Source of the DNA: Cyclobacteriaceae bacterium
Lineage (GTDB): Bacteria > Bacteroidota > Bacteroidia > Cytophagales > Cyclobacteriaceae
NCBI GenBank assembly: GCA_028285445.1
Contig: JANQPQ010000038.1
Span: 1-64,000, forward strand
Direction of reading: 5' to 3'
DNA length: 64,000 nt
Of this stretch, positions 16,645 through 25,748 are shown one piece after another (the stretch's first letter is position 1; the number at the start of each line of letters is the position of its first letter). Below the pieces are notes generated by a model, which saw nothing but the letters and a program-made list of their open reading frames with translations, was not told the DNA's origin and did no database searches. Both the position numbers and the translations under genes were made by a program.

Positions 16645-17297
16645 GAGGCACTGCGGTTAAAACCCATTCTTTGCATAAAGAATTTACCCAAGTCAATTAC
16701 TGAATCAAGCGCTGGAATTTGTCCTAAATCGAAAAGGGTTCGGGTAGATTTTTCAATGAAGGCGTCTGTGTCTTCGGAGCCCAGGGAATCGTCATTTGCC
16801 CAAAAGAATATTACGGCAATACTATGTTTCCAGAGCATTTTCCGATAGCCAAATTTGGCCAGATCATGTCCTTGCTTAGGTATAAACCTGGGCGGTGTCA
16901 TCCAGTCGGTGTCAGCGTTATCAATAACTCGCTGTGTTACCAGAAGGAATTTGGGAGGCAGAGCGGGTGATTTGTATTGTAGTCGATATTGAATGTAAGA
17001 GCGGTCGCCCTTGATAAGTTCAAGCAAGGTGTATAGAAACGAAAGGTGTTTTTCCTGTGCTTCCATTTCCTCAAAGTCCTTGTCTTTCTGTAGTATATCG
17101 AAAGTCTTCTGGTAGTAATCTTCCCAAATCGATTTTTCGATTGCTCCTAATGAACCAAATTTCTCGAAAAATGCCTCCTCAGTTATTTTCAAATATTTGG
17201 TGAAAACCAAAACTGAGGCAGGTGCTTTGCCTTCGAGAAGTAAATATTCCTGGAAGCCCTTCTTAATTGAATTTCTTGTAACTGATTTCTTAGCCAT
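16641..17297 (-). CDS. TetR-family-like regulator
   Basis: A 218-residue protein whose first 60 residues look like a TetR-type helix-turn-helix (an N-terminal helix, then ITEEAFFEKFGSLGAIEKSIWEDYY, which resembles the recognition helix and the helix after it). The rest is all-helical and of the TetR C-terminal type. It overlaps the AarF/ABC1 gene by 4 bases, so it is probably a co-expressed partner or autoregulator of that gene. I cannot name a ligand; divergence from classical TetR makes DNA binding likely but not certain. Confidence 0.75.
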   Translation of the reverse strand: MAKKSVTRNSIKKGFQEYLLLEGKAPASVLVFTKYLKITEEAFFEKFGSLGAIEKSIWEDYYQKTFDILQKDKDFEEMEAQEKHLSFLYTLLELIKGDRSYIQYRLQYKSPALPPKFLLVTQRVIDNADTDWMTPPRFIPKQGHDLAKFGYRKMLWKHSIAVIFFWANDDSLGSEDTDAFIEKSTRTLFDLGQIPALDSVIDLGKFFMQRMGFNRSAS

Positions 17298-17375
17298 TGG
17301 TAGCTGTATTCTTTATATAGAAACAGCTGTGACCAGTTTTAGTTCTGCATTGGGCTGAACAAAATGCATTGTTGG

Positions 17376-17717
17376 TTAGTCACTTGAGTTATTCTTATCG
17401 CCTTTCTTTTCTATACGCCTAACCTTAACGGTATTGTAGTGCTTATAAACCGTGTTTATAAAGCCTAGAATAATTCCCAGCCCGATAAGAATATAGAACA
17501 TGGTGAAAATTTTCCCGGCATCGGTGGTAGGAGAGAAGTCGCCATAGCCAATGGTAGTAAGTGTAATTACGGAGAAGTAGATCGAGTCGATCCAGCTCCA
17601 ACCCTCAAGCCAGTGATACACAACGGCACCGAGGCCAAGAACTACAAAGGTGGTAAAGAGTAAATCGCGGTATTGCTTGTCTTTGAGGAACGAAACTGCA
17701 GTTTCAAAGAGTATCAT
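17376..17717 (-). CDS. Two-helix potassium channel protein
   Basis: A 113-residue Ion_trans_2 (KcsA-like) protein: two membrane helices (about 20-36 and 68-90) flank a pore loop with selectivity filter TTIGYGD (TLTTIGYGDFSP). There is no C-terminal RCK domain, only a short basic/acidic tail, so gating by cytosolic ligands is not indicated. It would act as a homotetramer in the inner membrane. It is 21 bases downstream of the cyclophilin gene's end, on the same strand. Confidence 0.88.
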   Translation of the reverse strand: MILFETAVSFLKDKQYRDLLFTTFVVLGLGAVVYHWLEGWSWIDSIYFSVITLTTIGYGDFSPTTDAGKIFTMFYILIGLGIILGFINTVYKHYNTVKVRRIEKKGDKNNSSD

Positions 17718-17738
17718 ATCTAAGGTGTTAGCTAATCG

Positions 17739-18521
17739 TTATTGGGAGAATTTGAAATTGTATTCTTGTTCTAAATCGGGACCGGTGAGAAGGATCACAT
17801 CTACATCCAGGGTAATGTCCTCAAGTGGTTGATCTCTCTCATCCCTGTCAACCGCCACAATGGCATCGACTACATCCATGCCCTGGATTACATGCCCGAA
17901 AACAGTATAGTTGCCATCAAGCCTGGGTATACCATCTTTATCTTGCACAATGTAGAACTGGCATCCAGCAGATAGCTTATCCGGATTATCGTCACGGCCG
18001 GCGCCTACGGCTCCATAGACGTGCTTGATTGCTGGGTTAAATTCGGGCTCGAGCAAGTATGGAGAATCTGAAAACCCTTCTGGCGTATCGGGGCAGCCAC
18101 CCTGGGCAACAAACCCTGGTATAACCCGGTTGAAAGTAAGGGTGTCCCAATAGCTTCCCTGGGCTAATTCAACAAAGCTCTTTCTATGATTTGGTGTTTC
18201 AGGATAAAGCCAGAAAACGATCTCACCCATATTGGTGTTAATGCGGCCAAGGTAATAGCCTCTTGTAATTTGAATAGTATCGATTCCGCTACCTTCATCA
18301 TTCTCAACTTTTACCCAATAGGTGCCTGGATCTTTGATTGTGATCTCGGCCGTTTCTTCACCGGTTGACCAGGTGTGTTTTCCTTCAAGGTTGGAGGCAA
18401 GGGTAATGGATTCGCCCTCCGGCAGGAGCTGATTTTCGCCAAGGTTTACGGGTATTTCCTTTTCCAGGCCACATGACACAAGGATTGGAATAACAAGAAG
18501 TGCCAATATCGTCTGTTTCAT
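17739..18521 (-). CDS. Lipoprotein peptidyl-prolyl cis-trans isomerase (cyclophilin type)
   Basis: A 260-residue exported protein. I start at ATG 18521 (MKQTILALL), which gives a lipoprotein signal with lipobox LVSC; longer in-frame extension to 18611 lacks signal-peptide character. After the lipid-anchored Cys there is a small Ig-like segment (residues about 35-90, with TWSTGEETAEITI and GTYWVKV), then a cyclophilin domain with FNRVIPGFVAQGG, QFYIVQD and YTVFGHVIQGMDVVD. It would assist folding of envelope proteins. The fusion of a small beta-sandwich to a cyclophilin is typical of Bacteroidota. Confidence 0.88.
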   Translation of the reverse strand: MKQTILALLVIPILVSCGLEKEIPVNLGENQLLPEGESITLASNLEGKHTWSTGEETAEITIKDPGTYWVKVENDEGSGIDTIQITRGYYLGRINTNMGEIVFWLYPETPNHRKSFVELAQGSYWDTLTFNRVIPGFVAQGGCPDTPEGFSDSPYLLEPEFNPAIKHVYGAVGAGRDDNPDKLSAGCQFYIVQDKDGIPRLDGNYTVFGHVIQGMDVVDAIVAVDRDERDQPLEDITLDVDVILLTGPDLEQEYNFKFSQ

Positions 18522-18595
18522 AGTTTTGGGATTGTTCAGTTCAGATGACAATTTCAAATTACAGATTTTAAGTTTTAAGTGATTCCGTAGGGCAT

Positions 18596-18621
18596 AAAAA
18601 AAGCCCCTCACCGAGGAGCTT
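18596..18621 (-). terminator. Rho-independent terminator of trxA
   Basis: On the minus strand AAGCTCCTC-GGT-GAGGGGCTT forms a 9-bp stem (one G-T pair) followed by a run of seven T. It lies 22 bases after the thioredoxin stop codon. Confidence 0.8.
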
Positions 18622-18643
18622 CATATTTCTTACTATGGTTGGT

Positions 18644-18970
18644 TTATGCCATTTGCGCTTCCAACTTCTGCGAAAGCACTCCTTTAGGTACGGCTCCAAC
18701 TTGCTTGTCAACAATTTCACCTCCCTTAAATACTAGCAGGGTAGGGATGCTGCGGATACCATACTTGGCAGAAATATTTGGATTGTTATCAACGTCAACT
18801 TTTCCAATTACTGCTTGCCCGTCGTAGTCATTAGCCAACTCTTCTACTACCGGGCCAATCATCTTACAAGGTCCACACCATTCTGCCCAAAAATCAACTA
18901 GAACAGGCTTTTCAGATCCAACAACAACTTCATCAAAGTTGGCATCGGTCAATTCAATTGGTTTACTCAT
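18644..18970 (-). CDS. trxA: Thioredoxin
   Basis: A 108-residue thioredoxin of standard length with the redox-active WCGPC (in DFWAEWCGPCKMIGP), the cis-Pro loop RSIPTLLVFKGG and no signal peptide, so it is cytoplasmic. It reduces protein disulfides with electrons from thioredoxin reductase. It has its own promoter in the 99-base gap after dnaE and a clear terminator, so it is monocistronic. Confidence 0.96.
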   Translation of the reverse strand: MSKPIELTDANFDEVVVGSEKPVLVDFWAEWCGPCKMIGPVVEELANDYDGQAVIGKVDVDNNPNISAKYGIRSIPTLLVFKGGEIVDKQVGAVPKGVLSQKLEAQMA

Positions 18971-19014
18971 GATTAATAATGGTTACTTCTTTTATGCGAT
19001 TCTAACTGGCAACG

Positions 19015-19049
19015 CAAATATAGGAGAATTTGTTCCTAAAATAAACAAA
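19015..19049 (-). promoter_or_regulatory. Candidate sigma-A promoter of trxA
   Basis: On the minus strand TATATTTG (plus 19015-19022) is a perfect TAnnTTTG -7 box; a TTTG lies 23 bases upstream, and a TTTA gives the more usual 19-base spacing. The box is 45 bases before the trxA ATG. Confidence 0.6.
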
Positions 19050-19069
19050 CTGGGCGCTGCCGTCGATTA

Positions 19070-22000
19070 TCAATTGGAAGATACAATGCGGTATTTCAAC
19101 TCCGGAAAACGCTCCAATTCCTGCAAAAACTCATTGCTTGGATTCACCATAAACTTCTTCGACATCAATTCCACAGCAATTTTTTCTTCACTGTCATAGA
19201 CATTTAGCCTGAGGTTGCATTTACCTGGATTGTCTGCACTAACTTTCTCCAATTCATTAATAAATGTTTCACTTACATCCGCAAGCATCAGATCTAATCT
19301 TACTTCTTTGCTTAGTTCGTCTCTAATATCATTAAGCAACTGAATTTGCTTTGTACGAAATTCCCAAACACCTGGCTGTTTATATCTTTCCTCAACTTTT
19401 CCGGTGAGGTACACAAAGCTATCAATATTAAGCATATGCCGGTTTTTGAGATAGTCTTCACCAAATATGGCCAAGTCGATAGAGTCCTCATAATCTTCTA
19501 CGGTGAATAACCCAAATGGCTTACCGGTTTTAGTTAGTCGTTCTATAAACTTTGTGATAACGCCTCCGATGTTGATATGTTGATTTTTGAAGTCTTCAAT
19601 TTTGTCAACTGTGCAATTGCAGAAATGTCGAATCTCCACCCGGAACTGATCCAGTGGATGGCCTGATATGTAGAAGCCTACAACCTCTTTTTCAATTTTT
19701 AGTTTTTCAATTTCACCGTAAGGCTCGCAGTGCGGAATTTTAGGCTTGGGTATTTCTACGCCGCTGCCTTCACCAAACAAAGATTGCTGAGAGGCATTCT
19801 TTTCAGCTTGTAGGTTGTTGCCGTATTTAATGGCCATCTCTATAAGTGAGCTGGTTCCATTTTCGGCAAAAATATACTGTCGCCTGTTTACTCCCTCAAA
19901 TCCATCGAAGGCTCCGGCCATAGCAAGGCTTTCAAAAGTTTTCTTGTTTACCGAACGCAGATTTACTCGGGAGGCAAAATCGAAAATGTCAACGAAGGGC
20001 CCATTTTCGTCACGCTCCTCGATAATGGCCATCACGGCCGCGTCACCAGACCCCTTGATAGCTCCCAGTCCAAATCGAATTTGCCCTTCCGTATTTACAT
20101 CGAAATGAATATTACTTTCATTGATGTCTGGCCCTAACACCTTCAAGCTTTGGCGCTTACATTCATCTAAGAAGAAGGTGATCTTATCAATGTTACTCTG
20201 GTTATGGGTGAGTACCGAAGCCATGTACTCGGCAGGGTAGTGCGACTTAAGAAATGCGGTTTGGTATGCGACAACAGAGTAAGCAGCAGAGTGTGATCGG
20301 TTAAAACCGTATTGTGCAAATCGCTCCATGATGGAGAAAATTTCTTCAGCCTTCTCCTTACTGATATTGTTCTTTTTCTCAGCTCCCTCCACAAAGATGG
20401 TCCGTTGCTTTTCCATCTCTTCCTTTTTCTTCTTGCCCATGGCCCTTCTTAGCAAATCAGCTTGACCGAGGGAATATCCTGCTAACACCTGTGCGGCTTG
20501 CATGATCTGCTCCTGGTAAACCATAATGCCATAGGTGTTGCTGAGGATTGGCTCGAGCAACTCATGCGGATACTCCACCTTTTCTATGCCATGCTTTCTG
20601 TTGATGAAGTTTGGAATGAAGTCCATGGGCCCTGGTCGATATAGGGCATTCATGGCAATCAAGTCTTCAATGTTGGTAGGCTTGAGTACTTGCAGGTATT
20701 TCCGCATACCAGGAGACTCAAACTGGAAAGTGCCGATAGTGTCTCCGCGCTGATAAAGCTCAAATGTCTTCTCATCCTCCAATGGCAACTCGTCGATATC
20801 AATATCTTCAGACCGGTTGTTCTTAATAAGAATAAGGGCATCTTTGATGATCGACAAAGTCTTCAATCCCAGGAAGTCCATCTTCAGCATACCTGCATCT
20901 TCAATCACTTTGCCATCGAACTGAGTCACCAATAAGTTAGAGTCCTTAGATGTTGAAACCGGAATATATTCCGTCAGTTCATCGGGAGCGATGATGATTC
21001 CAGCAGCGTGAATTCCAGAGTTGCGAACAGAACCTTCAAGGCGCTCCGCTTGCTTAAGTACTTCTGCGCGCAGGTCGTTGCCTTTTTTGATATCGTAGAG
21101 CTCCTTTACTTCACTGAAGGCAGTGTCGAGAGAAATCCCTGGTCTTTCCGGAACCAGTTTGGCAAGCGCGTTGGCTTCAGGTAAAGGCAGTTCCAGCACC
21201 CGAGCGACATCTTTAATTGCCATTTTTGCGGCCATGGTACCATAGGTGATAATCTGTGCTACTTTCTCATAGCCGTACTTATCAACTACATAATCAATTA
21301 CTTTCTGGCGACCTTCATCGTCAAAGTCAGTATCAATATCAGGCATTGATATCCTCTCCGGATTGAGAAAACGCTCAAAGAGGAGGTTGTACTTGATCGG
21401 ATCGATATTGGTGATGCCAATGCAGTAGGCAACCACAGAGCCGGCAGCGGATCCTCGTCCAGGGCCGATTAGAACGCCCAGATCCCGGCCGGCGTTGATA
21501 AGGTCGGCCGTAATTAGGAAATAGCCAGCAAAGCCCATGTGCTTGATAATTCCCAGCTCATGGTTGAGACGTTCTTCCACATCACTGTTCATTTCCAAAT
21601 ACCTGGATTTGGCCCCCTCAAAGCTTAGATGCTTTAGGTAGTCATCTGCATTGGCAAAACCATCGGGCAGTGGAAAGTTTGGTAGAAGAATGTCTCTGCG
21701 TAAATCAGGAGTGTCTACCTTATCAATTATCTCATTGGTGTTGTCAAGGGCCTCAGGAATGTCGTGGAAGAGTTTTGCCATTTCTTCCTGCGTCTTAAAG
21801 AAGAACTCGTTGTTTGGAAAGCCGAATCGATAGTCTTTTCCGCCGAAGCCGTTGCCTTTCCAAACTGGTTTGCTCTGAAATTCCCCGGTATTGATACAAA
21901 GCAGAATGTCGTGCGGATTCGAATCTTCCTGATTTACGTAATGAGAATCGTTGGTAGCAATAGTTTTGATGTTGTACTTTTTCGCAAACCTGAGCAGTAC

Positions 22001-22567
22001 CTCATTCACCTTTTGCTGCTCCTCCAGACTATGCCGCTGCAGTTCAATGTAGTAGTCGTCTCCGAAAACATCCAGCCACCACTGTAGCAATTCTTCAGCC
22101 TCTTCCTCAGTTTTATCCATTATGGCTTGGGGAATTTCAGCGGCCAGGCAGCAGCTGGTAGCTATAATGCCTTCATGATATTTTTCAATCAGCTCCTTAT
22201 CTATTCTCGGCCATTTACTATACATACCTTCAATGTAGCCCAATGAACAAAGCTTGGAGAGGTTCTTGTAACCAACTTCATTCTTAGCCAACATCAGTTG
22301 GTGGAAGCGGTTGTCTTTTTCCTTGTTGCTAAACTGCTTCTTCTTTCGATCTTCAACGAGGTAGAACTCGCAGCCAACAATTGGCTTGACATTATACTTG
22401 GAAGCTTCAGCTACGAATTTGAAAGCCCCGAACATATTGCCATGATCGGTTAATGCTACCGCCGGCATTTCATCGGCGTTAGCCTTTTGCATAAGCTCTG
22501 TTATACTGGCGGCACCATCGAGAAGTGAGTACTGGGTGTGACTGTGTAGATGACTAAATTGAGGCAT
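19070..22567 (-). CDS. dnaE: DNA polymerase III subunit alpha
   Basis: A 1165-residue DnaE-type replicative polymerase. It has the N-terminal PHP domain (HLHSHTQYSLLDG), the palm with catalytic aspartates D410 and D412 in MPDIDTDF, RPGPMDFIPNF, the GPGRGSAAGS motif, tandem HhH region and a C-terminal OB-fold (INIGGVITKFIERLTK). No proofreading exonuclease domain is fused, so it is DnaE rather than PolC. Length is normal for the family. It is the catalytic core of the replisome. Start ATG at 22567 is supported by PQFSHLHSH directly after it. Confidence 0.97.
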   Translation of the reverse strand: MPQFSHLHSHTQYSLLDGAASITELMQKANADEMPAVALTDHGNMFGAFKFVAEASKYNVKPIVGCEFYLVEDRKKKQFSNKEKDNRFHQLMLAKNEVGYKNLSKLCSLGYIEGMYSKWPRIDKELIEKYHEGIIATSCCLAAEIPQAIMDKTEEEAEELLQWWLDVFGDDYYIELQRHSLEEQQKVNEVLLRFAKKYNIKTIATNDSHYVNQEDSNPHDILLCINTGEFQSKPVWKGNGFGGKDYRFGFPNNEFFFKTQEEMAKLFHDIPEALDNTNEIIDKVDTPDLRRDILLPNFPLPDGFANADDYLKHLSFEGAKSRYLEMNSDVEERLNHELGIIKHMGFAGYFLITADLINAGRDLGVLIGPGRGSAAGSVVAYCIGITNIDPIKYNLLFERFLNPERISMPDIDTDFDDEGRQKVIDYVVDKYGYEKVAQIITYGTMAAKMAIKDVARVLELPLPEANALAKLVPERPGISLDTAFSEVKELYDIKKGNDLRAEVLKQAERLEGSVRNSGIHAAGIIIAPDELTEYIPVSTSKDSNLLVTQFDGKVIEDAGMLKMDFLGLKTLSIIKDALILIKNNRSEDIDIDELPLEDEKTFELYQRGDTIGTFQFESPGMRKYLQVLKPTNIEDLIAMNALYRPGPMDFIPNFINRKHGIEKVEYPHELLEPILSNTYGIMVYQEQIMQAAQVLAGYSLGQADLLRRAMGKKKKEEMEKQRTIFVEGAEKKNNISKEKAEEIFSIMERFAQYGFNRSHSAAYSVVAYQTAFLKSHYPAEYMASVLTHNQSNIDKITFFLDECKRQSLKVLGPDINESNIHFDVNTEGQIRFGLGAIKGSGDAAVMAIIEERDENGPFVDIFDFASRVNLRSVNKKTFESLAMAGAFDGFEGVNRRQYIFAENGTSSLIEMAIKYGNNLQAEKNASQQSLFGEGSGVEIPKPKIPHCEPYGEIEKLKIEKEVVGFYISGHPLDQFRVEIRHFCNCTVDKIEDFKNQHINIGGVITKFIERLTKTGKPFGLFTVEDYEDSIDLAIFGEDYLKNRHMLNIDSFVYLTGKVEERYKQPGVWEFRTKQIQLLNDIRDELSKEVRLDLMLADVSETFINELEKVSADNPGKCNLRLNVYDSEEKIAVELMSKKFMVNPSNEFLQELERFPELKYRIVSSN

Positions 22568-22765
22568 TTATATAAAAAATTGGACTGAATAAATACAAAT
22601 CACTGATCATTAAAGAATAGTCGCAGTAAATGTTGCTTTGGAGTATAAGTAACACTTAAATTGTTGGGCTTGCTAAAATTGTAACCACCTAGATTCCAAC
22701 CTGAAGCAGTGAAATTTTCGAATTTCGACGGAAAATTCTGGGAATTTAAGTTAGCAGAATTGAAA

Positions 22766-23257
22766 GTGACGAACAACATAATCACAGGGAATCCCTATCT
22801 CTTAACGGTAGTTTTTTTACTTACCGTTATAGGCAGTTCTTTTGCCCAAAGAATTACGCCTCAAGTCTTTAATGTAGTAGGGTTTACCACCAATCTTGAG
22901 AACACCACCATTTCATCATCTATAGGGGAATTAGCTACTAGTACCATCGCAACTGGCGACCTTACCATTACCCAGGGATTTCTCCAACCCATTGAGCGCC
23001 CTCCATGCCTGGATTTGGAATTGATTTTTTTTCCAAACCCGGTAACGGACGTTATCAGTGTCGGTATTGAGAATTGCCCGGGTGAAATTGGCCGGATCGA
23101 AGTCTATGATATCTTCGGAAAGCGGGTACACTCAACCAAACTGGTTGAGAATAGTGCGAACCTGAGTACGCTTAGTCCTAGCGTGTACATCATTAAAGCC
23201 ATCACCACCAATGAAGAAGTGGCGGGTTCATTTAAAGTTGCCAAAGTTGCTAAGTAA
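22766..23257 (+). CDS. T9SS type A sorting domain-containing protein
   Basis: A small secreted protein (about 164 residues). I prefer the GTG at 22766 because it begins directly at a signal peptide ending in SSFAQ; the ATG at 22709 would put 19 unusual residues in front. The mature part has a short beta-rich segment with repeated TTISSSIGELATSTI-like strands and a C-terminal T9SS sorting domain (FFPNPVTDVISV, IEVYDIFGKRVHS, LSPSVYIIKA). It would be exported by Sec and then by the type IX system. It lies 40 bases before the repeat protein gene and is probably its operon partner. Confidence 0.78.
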   Translation: MTNNIITGNPYLLTVVFLLTVIGSSFAQRITPQVFNVVGFTTNLENTTISSSIGELATSTIATGDLTITQGFLQPIERPPCLDLELIFFPNPVTDVISVGIENCPGEIGRIEVYDIFGKRVHSTKLVENSANLSTLSPSVYIIKAITTNEEVAGSFKVAKVAK

Positions 23258-23297
23258 AGAAGAAGTTTAATGAAAACGCGACTAAATCCTTACCACC

Positions 23298-25748
23298 ATG
23301 CTACGAGAGATCAGATGGATGACCTTAGTCATTTTGGCACTGGGCTCAAGCTCCTCATGGGCCCAAATTCCAGGGATTAACTACCAAGGGGTAGCTCGAA
23401 ATCTCGACGGCAGCCCCAAAGCCCTGCAGAATATTAGCTTAAGAATTAGCGTATTGGCCGGTTCTGATACAGGACCGGTGGAATATAGTGAAACTCACGA
23501 AGTGAGTACTAATGAGTTTGGTCTATTCCAGGTGGCCATCGGTCAGGGCGATCCTGAAAGTGGTACTTTCCAGGCTATTGATTGGTCACAATTAGGTAAA
23601 TGGATTTCGGTAGAAATGGACCCAGATGGCGGCTTTAGTTACCAATTGGTCGGAAGTCAGCAAATGCTTGGCGTGCCTTACGCTTTGTACGCTGAAAGGG
23701 CCGGCGAGTCGTTGCAGGCGGGCGATGGGGTGGAAATTGCTGACAACCGAATTATGAACACAGCTCCGGACCAAGTAATAAATTTCTCTTCAACTGGCTC
23801 CGTAAACGTATTGGGTTCGTATCCAAATTTCACAATTACCGGAACAGATAATGTTGATGATGCAGATGCAGATGCTGCAAACGAATTGCTAACAGGGGCC
23901 AGCTTACAACCGGGAGCTATTCTGAGAATTAGCGATGCCGGAGGAGACTACGATGTGGACCTCAGCAGCTTGGTTACCAACCCAATTGATCCCACACTTT
24001 CGCAAGTGTTGGATGAGGGCAATGATGCGGGCGGATTTACCATTGGCAACGTTGGTGATCCAGTACTTTCTCAGGATGTTGCCACCAAAGCTTATGTTGA
24101 CAATTTGAATGTGGACGACAGCGATGCCGATCCACTGAACGAAATTCAAGACCTCCAGCTTTTGGGAGATATGCTCTCAATTACTAATGGCGGAGTTACA
24201 TTGATCGATCTGACGCCATACCTGGATAACACGGATAGTCAAGACCTGACTCGGACTGGCAACACGCTGAGCCTTACTGGTGATGCCACAGCCGTTGATC
24301 TATCTCCCTATCTAGACAACACTGATAGCCAGGATTTAGGAAACACGGTTTCAGGAACCAGTCGCACCATTACAATTACTGGTGGTGCCAGCACAACTTT
24401 TTCCATAGCGGATAATGATAATAGCTCTTCCAACGAGATTCAGGATTTGTCTCGATCTGGCAATACATTAAGCCTGAGCGGTGACGGTACTTCGGTAGAT
24501 CTTGCACCTTACCTGGATAATACTGATAATCAGGATTTGGGCAACACTGTTTCCGGAACCAATAGAACGGTTACAATAACAGGTGGAAATAGCACTACCT
24601 TTTCCGTGGCGGATAACGATAACAGTACCAGTAATGAGATTCAGGATTTGTCTCGATCTGGCAATACATTAAGCCTGAGTGGTGACGGTACTTCGGTAGA
24701 TCTTTCACCTTACCTGGACAATACCGATAATCAGGATTTAGGCAACACAGTTTCCGGAACCAATAGAACGGTTACAATAACAGGTGGAAATAGCACTACC
24801 TTCTCCGTGGCGGATAATGATAACAGTACCAGCAATGAGATCCAGGATTTGTCTCGATCGGGCAATACATTAAGCCTGAGTGGTGATGGAACGTCGGTTG
24901 ATCTTTCATCCTATTTGGATAATACTGACAACCAGAATTTAGGCAATACCGTTTCGGGAACCAATCGAACAATAACTATCAGTGGAGGAAGCGGCACTAC
25001 CTTTTCTGTCGCCGACAACGACAACAGTTCCTCTAACGAGATTCAGGATTTGTCCCGATCAGGCAATACACTAAGCTTGAGTGGTGATGGCACTTCGGTA
25101 GATCTTTCACCTTATTTAGACAATACTGATAATCAGAATTTGGGTAATACAGTTTCAGGTACTAATCGCATAATCACCATTAGTGGTGGAACCAGTACTA
25201 CTATTTCCGTGGCAGATAATGATAACAGTAGCTCTAATGAAATTCAGGATCTCGTAGATGTTCTGGCCCAGGGGAATGACGCCAATGGCAATCGGATTGC
25301 AAATGTTGGAGACCCGCTTGCAAATTCTGATGTAGCCACTAAGTCTTACGTGGATGCTAATGATGCTTCAGTGGCAACAAATTATGCATTTAGAGTAGAC
25401 TTTAACTTCACCGCAGGTGGCGGCGGAGCTAACAATGAACTCATAGACCTTAGCTCTCCGGTATTTGATAATTCAAACGTACTATCCGGTAGCTCATTTA
25501 CAGCCCCAGTTGACGGTGTCTATATATTTCATGTATCTGCCAATTCCGGCAGCGATATGCCCATGTCGGTTATTGCTAATGGCGTGCCTGAGGCAGTGAA
25601 TAGGGCTTCGGGGTTCGCTCCATTTCTAGCCAACTACAATGGGGCTAAAGTTTACAACCTCACCGCGGGCCAAACGGTGCAGTTACGTGTAGATTCAGGA
25701 ATTGCAGGTGCCAATGTTACCGGATCATTCTTTGGCTATAGGCTTTAG
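23298..25748 (+). CDS. Secreted repeat protein with C1q-like C-terminus
   Basis: An 816-residue exported protein. A signal peptide (to about residue 22, SSSWAQ) is followed by an N-terminal beta domain (about 25-140; GINYQGVARNLDGSPK, YALYAERAGE) seen in Bacteroidota surface and fibre proteins, then spacers with NVGDPVLSQDVATKAYVDN, and five consecutive 67-residue repeats (about 316-650) rich in Asp, Asn, Ser and Thr. The last 125 residues look like a C1q/TNF-like jelly roll (SSFTAPVDGVYIFHVSAN ... SFFGYRL), which normally trimerises. There is no T9SS sorting domain, so export beyond the periplasm is not explained. It is likely a trimeric fibre or adhesin; function is inferred. Its stop codon overlaps that of rsmG. 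Confidence 0.82.
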   Translation: MLREIRWMTLVILALGSSSSWAQIPGINYQGVARNLDGSPKALQNISLRISVLAGSDTGPVEYSETHEVSTNEFGLFQVAIGQGDPESGTFQAIDWSQLGKWISVEMDPDGGFSYQLVGSQQMLGVPYALYAERAGESLQAGDGVEIADNRIMNTAPDQVINFSSTGSVNVLGSYPNFTITGTDNVDDADADAANELLTGASLQPGAILRISDAGGDYDVDLSSLVTNPIDPTLSQVLDEGNDAGGFTIGNVGDPVLSQDVATKAYVDNLNVDDSDADPLNEIQDLQLLGDMLSITNGGVTLIDLTPYLDNTDSQDLTRTGNTLSLTGDATAVDLSPYLDNTDSQDLGNTVSGTSRTITITGGASTTFSIADNDNSSSNEIQDLSRSGNTLSLSGDGTSVDLAPYLDNTDNQDLGNTVSGTNRTVTITGGNSTTFSVADNDNSTSNEIQDLSRSGNTLSLSGDGTSVDLSPYLDNTDNQDLGNTVSGTNRTVTITGGNSTTFSVADNDNSTSNEIQDLSRSGNTLSLSGDGTSVDLSSYLDNTDNQNLGNTVSGTNRTITISGGSGTTFSVADNDNSSSNEIQDLSRSGNTLSLSGDGTSVDLSPYLDNTDNQNLGNTVSGTNRIITISGGTSTTISVADNDNSSSNEIQDLVDVLAQGNDANGNRIANVGDPLANSDVATKSYVDANDASVATNYAFRVDFNFTAGGGGANNELIDLSSPVFDNSNVLSGSSFTAPVDGVYIFHVSANSGSDMPMSVIANGVPEAVNRASGFAPFLANYNGAKVYNLTAGQTVQLRVDSGIAGANVTGSFFGYRL
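24243..25247 (+). repeat. Five tandem 201-bp coding repeats
   Basis: Five head-to-tail copies of a 201-base unit, with no indels (5 x 201 = 1005 bases exactly). Each encodes 67 residues beginning D-L-S-R-S-G-N-T-L-S and ending S-N-E-I-Q. A degenerate partial copy precedes the array. Units 2 and 3 are nearly identical at the DNA level, the outer ones less so, which suggests recent duplication or recombination in the middle. Confidence 0.95.

Noticed and set aside
24243-25247. Regular tandem repeats considered as a CRISPR-like array
   Set aside because: The unit is 201 bases, fully coding and in frame, with no spacers and no cas genes nearby.
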